DNA of 64,000 nt from an uncultured Propionibacterium sp. Its GTDB lineage: Bacteria; Actinomycetota; Actinomycetes; Propionibacteriales; Propionibacteriaceae. The DNA is taken from NCBI GenBank assembly GCA_938036835.1, contig CALHWB010000038.1, forward strand, positions 47,604-111,603, given 5' to 3'. Shown here piece after piece: positions 1-7,454 of the stretch. The notes below the pieces were generated by a model. The model searched no databases. It was given only the letters and a program-made list of their open reading frames with translations, and was not told the DNA's origin. A program made the position numbers and the translations under genes. Positions within the stretch are counted from its first letter, which is position 1; every line of letters begins with the position of its first letter.

Positions 1-1707
1 TTGGGGGCTTTCGCCCTGGGCCTGCTGGTGCTGATGGTGCTTGAGGTTGTCGTACCAACCGGTTCGCTGCCGCCGTTGCGGGTGCTGCTGACCGGTTGGC
101 GGGGTCGGTTCCGGCGCACTCGCCGGTACCTGCGTATCATGCTGATCCTCACCCGGCATGGCCTGAATGCCCAGCTGCGTGGGGTGCTCAACCCCGGGCA
201 GACCACCGCCGGCTCGGTGCGGCGCGCGATGGAGGATGCGGGGGTGACCTTCATCAAGCTCGGGCAGATGCTCTCTACCCGAGCCGACCTGCTGCCGCCG
301 GCCTACATCGAGGAACTGTCGCGGTTGACCATCGAGGCCGATCCGCAGGATTTCCGGCTGGTCGACAAGGTATTGACCGCCGAATTGCCCCCGGCGGGCC
401 GGGCTCGGTTGCAGATCGCCGAACGGCCCCTGGCGTCGGCCTCTCTCGCCCAGGTACATGCGGCCGTGCTGGACGGGGATCGCCAGGTGGTGGTCAAGGT
501 GCAGCGCTGGGGCGCGACCGAGCAGGCGAGCCTGGACCTGCAGATTCTCGATCGGCTGGCCCGCACGCTGGATCGCAACGCCGACTGGGCACACAATCTC
601 GGAGTCGCCGACATCGTCCAGGGATTCACCGAATCGGTGGCCGAGGAATTCGACTACGAGGCCGAACTGGCTAACATGGCCGCTCTGCGGGCGGGCTTGA
701 CCGGCACCGGAATCCGCGTCCCGGACGCTTACCCGGAACTGTGCACCGGCCGAGTGCTGGTCATGGAACGCTTCGATGGCACGCCGATGGCCCGTGCTCA
801 GGAACTGATCGCCGCGCTTACCGTCGCCCAGCGGCAGGAGACCGCCGACCGGTTGCTTGGGGCGGTGGTCAAGCAGATCCTGGGGGACGGGGTTTTCCAC
901 GCCGACCTGCATTCCGGCAACGTGCTGCTGTGGCCCGATGGGTCTTTGGGACTGCTCGACTATGGTTCGGTGGGCCGGCTGGACGCCGCGGCCCGGCGCA
1001 ACCTGGGGCTGCTGTTGTGGTCGGTGGATGCCGACGATGCGGCGCTGGCCACCGATGCGGTGCTGGAACTGCTCGATCATGATTCCTCGCTTGACGAGCG
1101 GACGCTGCAGCGCAATCTCGGGGTGTTGATCACCCGGATGCGTACCGGAGGCACCGGCTCCACCCTGGTGTTCTTCCAGCAGCTGCTGAGCCTGGTACTG
1201 GCCAACGGCATGACCGTATCGCGTAATATCGCGATGGCCATGCGTTCCCTGGGCGCCTTGGAGGGTACGCTGCGCCTGTTGGACTCCGGGCTGGATCTGG
1301 TGGCCAGCGCCCGTGAGCAGGCCAGGGCCACGATCGGCGATGTCTCGGCCGAAGGCGCCCGGCGGGAGATCGCGAATCAGGCGGTCCGCCTGGTGCCCCT
1401 GCTGAGTCATCTGCCGCGCCGGCTAAACCGGATCAGCGAGGACCTGGCAACCGGCCGGTTTTCCGCTGGCGTGCGGATCGTCGCCCACCCGGACGACCGG
1501 GCCTTCCTCACCGGGCTGGCCAACCAGGTGGTTATCGCCGGGCTCGCCGGGTTTGCCGTGATCGGGGCGATCATGCTGGTCACCTCAAGCGGCGGGCCCC
1601 GGATCTACAGCTTCCGGATATTCGATCTGCTCGGCTACCTGCTTGGCTTTGGGGGCTTGATCCTGGCCTTGCGCTCGGTGGCCATGGTTTTTGGCCGCCG
1701 GACCTGA
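1..1707 (+). CDS. ABC1/UbiB-family atypical protein kinase (5' end probably truncated)
   Basis: This is an ABC1/AarF/UbiB-like kinase fold protein, a family tied to isoprenoid-quinone metabolism and membrane lipid homeostasis. Hallmarks are the KLGQ motif (about residues 86-89), the Ala-rich ASASLAQVH loop (145-153), a VVVKV lysine near 166, the EEFDYEAE segment, the catalytic HADLHSGN (300-307) and the metal-binding DYG (320-322). Two hydrophobic C-terminal segments (about 505-528 and 540-562) suggest membrane anchoring. The reading frame is open at the window edge and begins with TTG at base 1, so the true start probably lies upstream. It is followed by the aro gene on the same strand. The exact substrate cannot be told from sequence. 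Confidence 0.85.
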   Translation: MGAFALGLLVLMVLEVVVPTGSLPPLRVLLTGWRGRFRRTRRYLRIMLILTRHGLNAQLRGVLNPGQTTAGSVRRAMEDAGVTFIKLGQMLSTRADLLPPAYIEELSRLTIEADPQDFRLVDKVLTAELPPAGRARLQIAERPLASASLAQVHAAVLDGDRQVVVKVQRWGATEQASLDLQILDRLARTLDRNADWAHNLGVADIVQGFTESVAEEFDYEAELANMAALRAGLTGTGIRVPDAYPELCTGRVLVMERFDGTPMARAQELIAALTVAQRQETADRLLGAVVKQILGDGVFHADLHSGNVLLWPDGSLGLLDYGSVGRLDAAARRNLGLLLWSVDADDAALATDAVLELLDHDSSLDERTLQRNLGVLITRMRTGGTGSTLVFFQQLLSLVLANGMTVSRNIAMAMRSLGALEGTLRLLDSGLDLVASAREQARATIGDVSAEGARREIANQAVRLVPLLSHLPRRLNRISEDLATGRFSAGVRIVAHPDDRAFLTGLANQVVIAGLAGFAVIGAIMLVTSSGGPRIYSFRIFDLLGYLLGFGGLILALRSVAMVFGRRT

Positions 1708-1907
1708 ACCCGGGGCTTGAGAGGAACCTGACTCGTGGCTGCGCGGTGGGGCGAGCGGAACCGGGCGTGGCGTACCGGCACCGGTTGGGGAAGCGGGAGA
1801 AATCCCGCGCGGTGCGTCGGCTGGCTTGCCGGGGCGATGATGCGTATTCGGCGGTCCCGGGATCGCGCTGTGGCAGACTGCTTGGCAAGGGACGAAAGCG
1901 AGGAGAC

Positions 1908-3578
1908 ATGGGTGGAGTCGGCTGTGGGCCGGGCATGCGACGTCCCGCAGTGGTGCTGTGTGGGCCACCTGGATCGGGCAAGTCCACGGTAGGCAGGCTG
2001 ATCGCCCAGGCGCTGGGCCTACAGTTCGTCGACACCGATGACCTGGTGGAGCAGGCCGCCGGGATGCCGATCCCGGAGCTGTTCCTCACCCGGGGCGAGG
2101 CGGCCTTCCGGGCCCTAGAGCACCAGATCGTCTTGCACACGCTGGAAACCTTTGCCGGTGTGGTGGCTCTGGGCGGCGGCGCTGTGCTGCACCCGGGTAC
2201 CCAGGCGGCGTTGCAACGACACATGACGGTCTTCCTGGATGTGGATGTCTCCCAGGCATTGCCGCGGGTTGGCCTGTCGGGCATCCGGCCGCTGCTGATG
2301 GGCGATCCGGTAGCCAAGTTCAACGCGCTGATGGCGCAGCGCCGGCCGATCTACCAGAGCGTGGCGAAGGTCCAGCTCGACACGACCTGCCGCAGACCGC
2401 AGGACACCGGTGAGGACATCCTGCTCGCACTGATAAACAACGGCACGGTCGATCTGCCGCCCGGCCTGGTGCGCCAGACCGCGGCGCGGCATGCTCCGGC
2501 TAGCGTGATCACGGTGACCGGCCGGAATGGCTACGAAATCCGGCTCGGTTGGGAGCTGCTCGCCGATATCGCCGAGCTGATCCCGGCCGGCACCGAGCGG
2601 GTGCTGGTGGCGCACGAGTCGGTCATGGGGCCGGCCGCGGCACGAATCGCCGGACTGCTGGGCGAGGGCGGCCTGCGGGTGGTGCCGCACGAGCTGCCCG
2701 ACCTGCGGGCGGCCAAGAACCTGACGGCGGTCGCCGAGCTGTGGGATGTCCTTGGGGAGCATCGTTTCGGCCGGCAGGATACGATCGTCGCGGTCGGTGG
2801 GGCGGAGGCCTGCTATCTGCTCGGCTTCGTCGCCGCGACTTGGCTGCGGGGTATCCCATTGGTCAATGTGCCGACCAGCCTGCTGGCCATGGTGGACGCG
2901 GGTTTCGGCGGCAAAACGACGCTCGATCTGCCCCGCGGACGCGACCTGGTGGGTGCCTTCCATCCGCCGTCCGCGGTGCTGTGCGATCTGGGGTTGCTGG
3001 CCACGTTGCCGGTCGGCCGGTTGCGTTCCGGGCTTGCCGAGGTCATCAAGATGGGGTTCATCGCCGACGAACGGATTCTGCAGTTGCTGGAGGCCAATGG
3101 GGGAGCGGATGCCCTCGACCTGCACTCGCCGGTTTTCCGGGAACTGATGGAGCGGGCCATCGCCGCTAAGGCCCGTATCGTCTCCGAGGACCTACGCGAA
3201 ATCGGTTTGCGCGAGGTGCTCAACTACGGCCATACCCTGGGCCATGCCCTGGAGAACAGCGCCGCGGCGACCTATACCCATGGCGAGGCGGTGGCGATCG
3301 GTATGGTGTTCGCGGCCGAACTGGCCCGCGGGCTCGGCCACATCACCGATCCGGATGTGGTCGACCGGCATCGCCGGGTGCTGCAGATGGCTGGCCTGCC
3401 CATCGGCCTCACCGGGGCCGACCGGGCCGGACTCGTTGAGGCGATGAGCTGGGACAAAAAGGTACGCGATAACGAATTGCGCTTTGTCGTCCTGGAGGGC
3501 ATCGCCAAATGCGTTATAGCCCGGAACCCCGCGAGCGGAGCGCTGCGACAGGCATTCGAGGCGATCGGGCGGGACTGA
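1908..3578 (+). CDS. aroKB: Bifunctional shikimate kinase / 3-dehydroquinate synthase (AroK-AroB fusion)
   Basis: The protein (556 aa) joins two steps of the shikimate pathway. The N-terminal part (about 1-175) is shikimate kinase: P-loop GPPGSGKST, DTD, GGGA, RPLL and RRPIY are all present. The C-terminal part (about 195-556) is 3-dehydroquinate synthase, which makes 3-dehydroquinate from DAHP. It keeps the GGK lysine, AEVIK glutamate, NYGHTLGH and HGEAV metal ligands, but two conserved spots are altered: the usual TDxAGF aspartate is Tyr303 and the usual GKN is GRD (345-346). I chose the ATG preceded by AGCGAGGAG; the frame stays open about 54 codons further upstream. AroK-AroB fusions are known in other actinobacteria. 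No other aro gene is adjacent. Confidence 0.92.
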   Translation: MGGVGCGPGMRRPAVVLCGPPGSGKSTVGRLIAQALGLQFVDTDDLVEQAAGMPIPELFLTRGEAAFRALEHQIVLHTLETFAGVVALGGGAVLHPGTQAALQRHMTVFLDVDVSQALPRVGLSGIRPLLMGDPVAKFNALMAQRRPIYQSVAKVQLDTTCRRPQDTGEDILLALINNGTVDLPPGLVRQTAARHAPASVITVTGRNGYEIRLGWELLADIAELIPAGTERVLVAHESVMGPAAARIAGLLGEGGLRVVPHELPDLRAAKNLTAVAELWDVLGEHRFGRQDTIVAVGGAEACYLLGFVAATWLRGIPLVNVPTSLLAMVDAGFGGKTTLDLPRGRDLVGAFHPPSAVLCDLGLLATLPVGRLRSGLAEVIKMGFIADERILQLLEANGGADALDLHSPVFRELMERAIAAKARIVSEDLREIGLREVLNYGHTLGHALENSAAATYTHGEAVAIGMVFAAELARGLGHITDPDVVDRHRRVLQMAGLPIGLTGADRAGLVEAMSWDKKVRDNELRFVVLEGIAKCVIARNPASGALRQAFEAIGRD

Positions 3579-3715
3579 CCGGCAGTAGGCTGCGCCACCC
3601 CGTGGCGGTCCGCACCCACCGGCCTCGGCCGGGCTTCGTCAAAGGCCGCTGGCCGCCGGGTGACGATGGCTTGCTGCGGGCCACGGTGGCGCCATGCGGG
3701 TGCCCGGTCGCATCC

Positions 3716-4207
3716 CTAACGGTAGTTGACGAACTGTACCGCGAAGTCGTAGTCGGCGGCCTTCACCAACCGTTGGACGGCCTGTAGGTCATCCCGGGAT
3801 TTCGAGCTGATCCGCAGCTCATCGCCCTGGATCTGCGCCTTGACGCCCTTGGGTCCCTCGTCGCGGATCAGCTTGGTAATCTTCTTCGCGTTTTCCTGGC
3901 TGATGCCGTTCTGCATGGTGGCGGTCATATGCCATAACTTGCCCGACAGCTTCGGGTCACTGGCATGCACCGACTTCAGGTCGACGCCGCGGCGTACCAG
4001 CTTGGACTGGAAGACATCCCAGACCGCCTTCACCCGTTCCTCGCCGCTGGCCTGCATGGCTATCTCATCGCCGGACCATTTGATCGAGGCATCGGTGCCC
4101 TTGAAGTCGAAACGCTGGGAAACCTCCCGGGCGGCTTGGTTGAGGGCATTGTCGACCTCCTGCCGGGCGACCTTGCTGACGATATCGAAGGAGCTGTCTG
4201 AAGCCAT
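3716..4207 (-). CDS. YajQ-family nucleotide-binding protein (UPF0234)
   Basis: This 163-aa soluble protein matches the YajQ family: the start MASDSSFDIVSKV, the FDFKGT segment near residue 30, the DLKSVHASDPKLSGK centre and the C-terminal DYDFAVQFVNYR are typical. Family members have two RRM-like folds and bind nucleotides; some bind cyclic di-GMP. The chosen ATG has a good AGGATGAGGAGC ribosome-binding site just upstream; an in-frame codon 12 residues earlier lacks one. It is convergent with the aro gene, with about 140 bases between them in which I see no clear terminator. Confidence 0.93.
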   Translation of the reverse strand: MASDSSFDIVSKVARQEVDNALNQAAREVSQRFDFKGTDASIKWSGDEIAMQASGEERVKAVWDVFQSKLVRRGVDLKSVHASDPKLSGKLWHMTATMQNGISQENAKKITKLIRDEGPKGVKAQIQGDELRISSKSRDDLQAVQRLVKAADYDFAVQFVNYR

Positions 4208-4288
4208 GCTCCTCATCCTGCCCCAGCGCACCCGGCAAGCCAAGACCGTATCGGGTTGGCCGGGCGCTGTGGATTCAAGACGCCGGCT

Positions 4289-4317
4289 TTTGCGCTGGCC
4301 GGGTTTGTTGCTATCGT
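4289..4317 (+). promoter_or_regulatory. Candidate promoter of tRNA-Tyr
   Basis: TTTGCG, 17-nt spacer, TATCGT. The predicted start lies about 17 nt before the tRNA. Hexamer match by eye only. Confidence 0.4.
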
Positions 4318-4340
4318 TTCCCTGCGCTGTTCAGCAGCCC

Positions 4341-4425
4341 GGCAGCTTGCCCGAGCGGCCAAAGGGAGCGGTCTGTAAAACCGTCGGCTCAGCCTACGAT
4401 GGTTCGAATCCATCAGCTGCCACCA
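4341..4425 (+). tRNA. tRNA-Tyr (GTA)
   Basis: Class II tRNA with a 7-bp acceptor stem (GGCAGCT/AGCTGCC), anticodon loop CTGTAAA giving anticodon GTA, a long variable arm, a TTCGAATC T-loop and an encoded CCA end. The long variable arm is expected for bacterial tRNA-Tyr. Confidence 0.95.
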
Positions 4426-4484
4426 GAAATGTGTGGGCGCGCCAGGCGCCCACACGGCCGGTTCCCGGTGCTGCCGGGGTGTTT

Positions 4485-4952
4485 TCAGTCGACCTGGTCG
4501 CGGCCGACCACTTCGACCCACACTCGCCCGGTGACCCAGGCCAGTTCGAGGCGGATATGGCCGTTCGCGATGACGCAGCCTTCTGGGCAGATGGTGGTTT
4601 GGCTGCATGACCGTGCCAGCGATCCAATGCTGCCGGACGTGCCGCTGCGGGCCAGTACCACCGTGCCATCCGCGAATGCCAACCGGGCGACTTCCCGGGT
4701 GGCCGCCGGCTCGATCCGGCGCAGCGGCACCTGGCGGATGACAAGCAGCCTCAAGACGCGCTCCAGATTCGCCAGCCTGCGCGGGGCTTCTTCGCCGGCG
4801 ACTTGCGCAAAGACCGCAGTGAGCTCGGCTTGGTCTGCAGGGTCAAAGCCGTTGGTAACCGAATCCCTGCCGGGCCCGAACAGCAGGAGGGACACGACCG
4901 CGGTCAACGCGAGCAGGATGGCCATACCAACTATGATCACGCTGCCAGCCAT
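4485..4952 (-). CDS. Small membrane-anchored protein of unknown function
   Basis: A 155-aa protein that starts with a hydrophobic helix (about residues 3-26, ending LLLFGPG). A mainly hydrophilic region follows with Leu/Arg-rich helical character (about 58-80) and two cysteines close together near 126 and 132 (CSQTTICPEG). The arrangement suggests one membrane anchor and a small soluble domain, whose two cysteines could form a disulfide if it is exported. I do not recognise the family. It is divergent from the three-gene cassette that starts 69 bases away, so both may share a control region. Coding is supported by the ATG with an upstream GGGGA and an uninterrupted frame, but not by homology I can name. 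Confidence 0.6.
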   Translation of the reverse strand: MAGSVIIVGMAILLALTAVVSLLLFGPGRDSVTNGFDPADQAELTAVFAQVAGEEAPRRLANLERVLRLLVIRQVPLRRIEPAATREVARLAFADGTVVLARSGTSGSIGSLARSCSQTTICPEGCVIANGHIRLELAWVTGRVWVEVVGRDQVD

Positions 4953-5020
4953 TCCCCAATTGTGACCCCTGCAACCGCCATGATTGTCAGCGTAGTTCGG
5001 TTTTATTAGGAGGCATCCCA

Positions 5021-5551
5021 GTGCAGCAGTCAGAGTTCTGGGAATCTGATCAACACAAAGTAGTCAGTATCAAGCTGGCGGAGTTCGGCCGGTTACTGGC
5101 GATCGAGCTCAATGCCTTGTGGCATCAGTATTATCGACCCGAGGAACTGCCGGTGCTGATCAACACGACGTTGGCGCTGGCCCGCGTCCACCAGATCGAG
5201 CAGGCCGATCGGGTGGAAACGCCGGCACCCGACGACGACGGGCGGTTGAACCAAACAGTGGCGAACTGGGAGCAGTTAACCCAGGCAGATGCCGATGCGG
5301 CAGAGGCCGAAATGTGGAAGGTGCTCGGCGAGGTGGAGAAGAATCTCGCTGCCGAGATGCCCACCGCCACGATCGAACGGCTCAGCAATGCCGCGCACAA
5401 TGTGTCGATGGCGTGGGACGGGTTCATGCTCGCCGATATCGCCTTCGCCAAGGTACAGATCGCCCAGCGGCCAACTCAGTGGCTGAATGAGGCGTTTGCT
5501 GAAATCATCGCCCAAACCATCTCCCAGGAGGTCACCGATGGCACTGAGTGA
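5021..5551 (+). CDS. Helical protein of unknown function, first gene of a T7SS-substrate-like cassette
   Basis: A 176-aa protein, predicted mostly alpha-helical, without signal peptide or membrane segment. Acidic and alanine-rich stretches alternate (for example TQADADAAEAEMWKVLGEVE) and five tryptophans are scattered through it. I do not recognise a family. It starts with GTG preceded by an ideal TAGGAGG site. Its last 14 bases overlap the start of the next gene, and that gene's AGGAGG site lies inside its coding sequence, so the two are probably co-translated. Because the next two products look like type VII secretion cargo, this one may be a chaperone or partner protein; that is inference from position only. 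Confidence 0.75.
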   Translation: MQQSEFWESDQHKVVSIKLAEFGRLLAIELNALWHQYYRPEELPVLINTTLALARVHQIEQADRVETPAPDDDGRLNQTVANWEQLTQADADAAEAEMWKVLGEVEKNLAAEMPTATIERLSNAAHNVSMAWDGFMLADIAFAKVQIAQRPTQWLNEAFAEIIAQTISQEVTDGTE

Positions 5552-6494
5552 AGAACAAATGCGCAATGCCCGCATCATCAATGATGTCGGCTTGAAGATG
5601 GGCATTCCCGAACGGGGACGCATTATCGCGATCGCCACCGCGATGCAGGAATCCACCCTGCGCAATCTGAACTACGGGGACCGCGATTCCCTCGGCCTGT
5701 TCCAGCAGCGTCCATCGCAGGGCTGGGGAAGCGCCGATCAGATCACCGATCCGCAGTATGCCGCGACCAAGTTCTATGAGGGCCTGCTGAAGGTGAAGGG
5801 CTGGGAAAACATGACGGTGGCCCAGGCGGCTCAGGCCGTGCAGCGTTCGGCCTTCCCGGACGCCTATGCCAAATGGGAAAACATGGCCACCCAGATCGTC
5901 AAAACCCTGGGCGACAAGCCCAGCGCCGACCTGCGCGATATCGACACCACGCCGCACACCGATGGCAACAGCTATGGCAGCCGTACCGGCAGCTTCGGTT
6001 CCGCCGCCGGCGGAGGCGGCGGCCGGAGCGGAGCCGGTTTCGGGCCGGGGGCCGGCTCATCCGGTGGCGGCGGCTACAGCGGTGGCGGCTCCAGCGGCGG
6101 CGGCGGGGGCTCCGGCAGCCCCGAGCGTACCGGTAGCTTCGGTCCCAGCCCCAGTAACCCCAACGAGAAAGCCCCGGCGGGCAGCGCCCCGGGTAGCGAT
6201 GTGCAGGTCACCCCGGACGATCTGGTGGCCGACGCCGCCCAGTTCAGCAAGTGCCAGGAGCAGGCCACCAAGACCAAGGCGGCTTTCGACAGGCTCGGTT
6301 CCGAGGTCGGCGACTGGGGCATCTACAAGGAGGCCGCCAAGGCGGTCACCAAGGTGTCGCAGACCTTCGCAGCCCATTTCGATGCGCTCGGCCAGGCCGA
6401 TAAGCAGATCGCCGATACCCTCACCGCGTCGTCTACCGACTACACGAAGGCCGAATCCGATAACGTCGCGCTGAGCGGCACGATTTCTATCTGA
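5538..6494 (+). CDS. Lysozyme-like domain fused to a WXG/EspC-like C-terminal domain
   Basis: A 318-aa protein in three parts. Residues about 1-125 match the lysozyme-like module found at the end of many actinobacterial wall hydrolases: ATAMQEST with a candidate catalytic Glu38, then YGDRDSLGLFQQRPSQGWG and AVQRSAFPDAYAKWE. Residues about 140-215 are a Gly/Ser-rich linker. Residues about 222-318 form a helical domain with Trp260 near its middle and a YTKAE sequence (302-306). This fits the YxxxD/E export motif of type VII secretion substrates. There is no Sec signal peptide. The start is an ATG after AGGAGG. Inferred role: a wall-acting enzyme exported by a type VII-like route. Confidence 0.8.
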   Translation: MALSEEQMRNARIINDVGLKMGIPERGRIIAIATAMQESTLRNLNYGDRDSLGLFQQRPSQGWGSADQITDPQYAATKFYEGLLKVKGWENMTVAQAAQAVQRSAFPDAYAKWENMATQIVKTLGDKPSADLRDIDTTPHTDGNSYGSRTGSFGSAAGGGGGRSGAGFGPGAGSSGGGGYSGGGSSGGGGGSGSPERTGSFGPSPSNPNEKAPAGSAPGSDVQVTPDDLVADAAQFSKCQEQATKTKAAFDRLGSEVGDWGIYKEAAKAVTKVSQTFAAHFDALGQADKQIADTLTASSTDYTKAESDNVALSGTISI

Positions 6495-6510
6495 CAAGGA
6501 GACCAGCATC

Positions 6511-7251
6511 ATGGCAGGTATCGGTAGCCTGGTTGTTCGCCAGGTCAACATGGCGAGTCAGGCGGCTCGGGCCCGGTTCCAGGTGGTTATGCCGGCCTTC
6601 GAGGTCAGCGCGGCGGCCTATATCGCCTCGTTCGGGCCCTTCGCGGGGGCGGCGAAGGCCTATGTGGCGGCGGTCCGCCCGCTCGTCCAGGCCGCGCTGA
6701 AGGCCGGTGAGGCGGGCTTGGGCAGCCTGGACCAGTTCACCCCGCTGTTGGAGGGCGCATGGCTCATTCCGGTTTCCGCGGTGCGGTCGGTCGCCGCCGC
6801 CAAGGAGGCTAAGGACTACGCCGAGGAACACGAGAAGGACAAGCTCGCGTCGAACGAGTCCTGGCAGTCCCCGGCCGCCGAGCGGTACCGTGGGGTTGCC
6901 GACCAGCAGCGTCAGGTGGCGAATGAGGCCGCCGAGGCCGCGCAGAAGTTCGCTGTCGCGCATACCGCCTTTGGTGCCGCCGCGGTGGTCGCGACCGCCC
7001 TCACGGTCAGTCAACTCGCGTTGGCGGTCAATATGATGGCCAACACCCAGTTGGCCTTGAGCAATGTGTTGAGTGCGCCCGCCGGTGCGGCGATGTTGCA
7101 GGGTTTCACCGGTCTGCTGGGTACTCGGATCGCGATCTCCAAGACCGCGGCCGAGGCGCTCGCCAAGGCGGCTGCGGCGGCCTTTGAGGCGTCCGCCGGA
7201 CAGCTCAGGACCGCTGAAAGCAAGGCCGGTGCCGGCTCCAAGAGCGCATGA
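6511..7251 (+). CDS. WXG-like helical protein with one transmembrane segment
   Basis: A 246-aa Ala-rich protein, last of the cassette, 16 bases after the previous stop and preceded by AAGGAGA. The region around residues 70-150 resembles a WXG100-type helical hairpin, with W118-Q-S-PAAERYR at the turn. This is close to the usual WxG/WxS followed by two alanines. A hydrophobic helix follows (about 154-176, AAAVVATALTVSQLALAV), then two more Ala-rich helices. The combination suggests a secreted or membrane-inserting ESX-type protein. No family name can be given with confidence, and no EccC or other secretion component is present in the window. Confidence 0.75.
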   Translation: MAGIGSLVVRQVNMASQAARARFQVVMPAFEVSAAAYIASFGPFAGAAKAYVAAVRPLVQAALKAGEAGLGSLDQFTPLLEGAWLIPVSAVRSVAAAKEAKDYAEEHEKDKLASNESWQSPAAERYRGVADQQRQVANEAAEAAQKFAVAHTAFGAAAVVATALTVSQLALAVNMMANTQLALSNVLSAPAGAAMLQGFTGLLGTRIAISKTAAEALAKAAAAAFEASAGQLRTAESKAGAGSKSA

Positions 7252-7276
7252 GCCGACCACGACGAGAACGATAGAC

Positions 7277-7311
7277 GGCTTCGGCCGGTCCCTTCGGGGC
7301 CGGCCGAAGCC
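7277..7311 (+). terminator. Hairpin between convergent genes (cassette and psuG-like)
   Basis: GGCTTCGGCCGG pairs with CCGGCCGAAGCC over 12 bp, with extra inner pairs and a small TTC loop. It lies 26 bases past the cassette. A weak T-rich stretch (ATTGTTGT) follows. It could end transcription from both sides. Confidence 0.7.
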
Positions 7312-7454
7312 CATTGTTGTGCCGAGGCCAATGGTTGCCGCTGGTCGCTGCGGGGTCGGCGTCGCTGGGCTGCCATGGCCGGCCGGCAGCATTCCGGATG
7401 CGCGGCTGGCCGGCGGAGCCGCGGGGCCGGGGGCCCGGACGGCCGATTGCGGCG

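Noticed and set aside
5960..6230. Gly/Ser-rich repeat in the cassette gene as a DNA repeat or CRISPR-like array
   Set aside because: It is an in-frame low-complexity protein linker with irregular units, not regularly spaced repeats.
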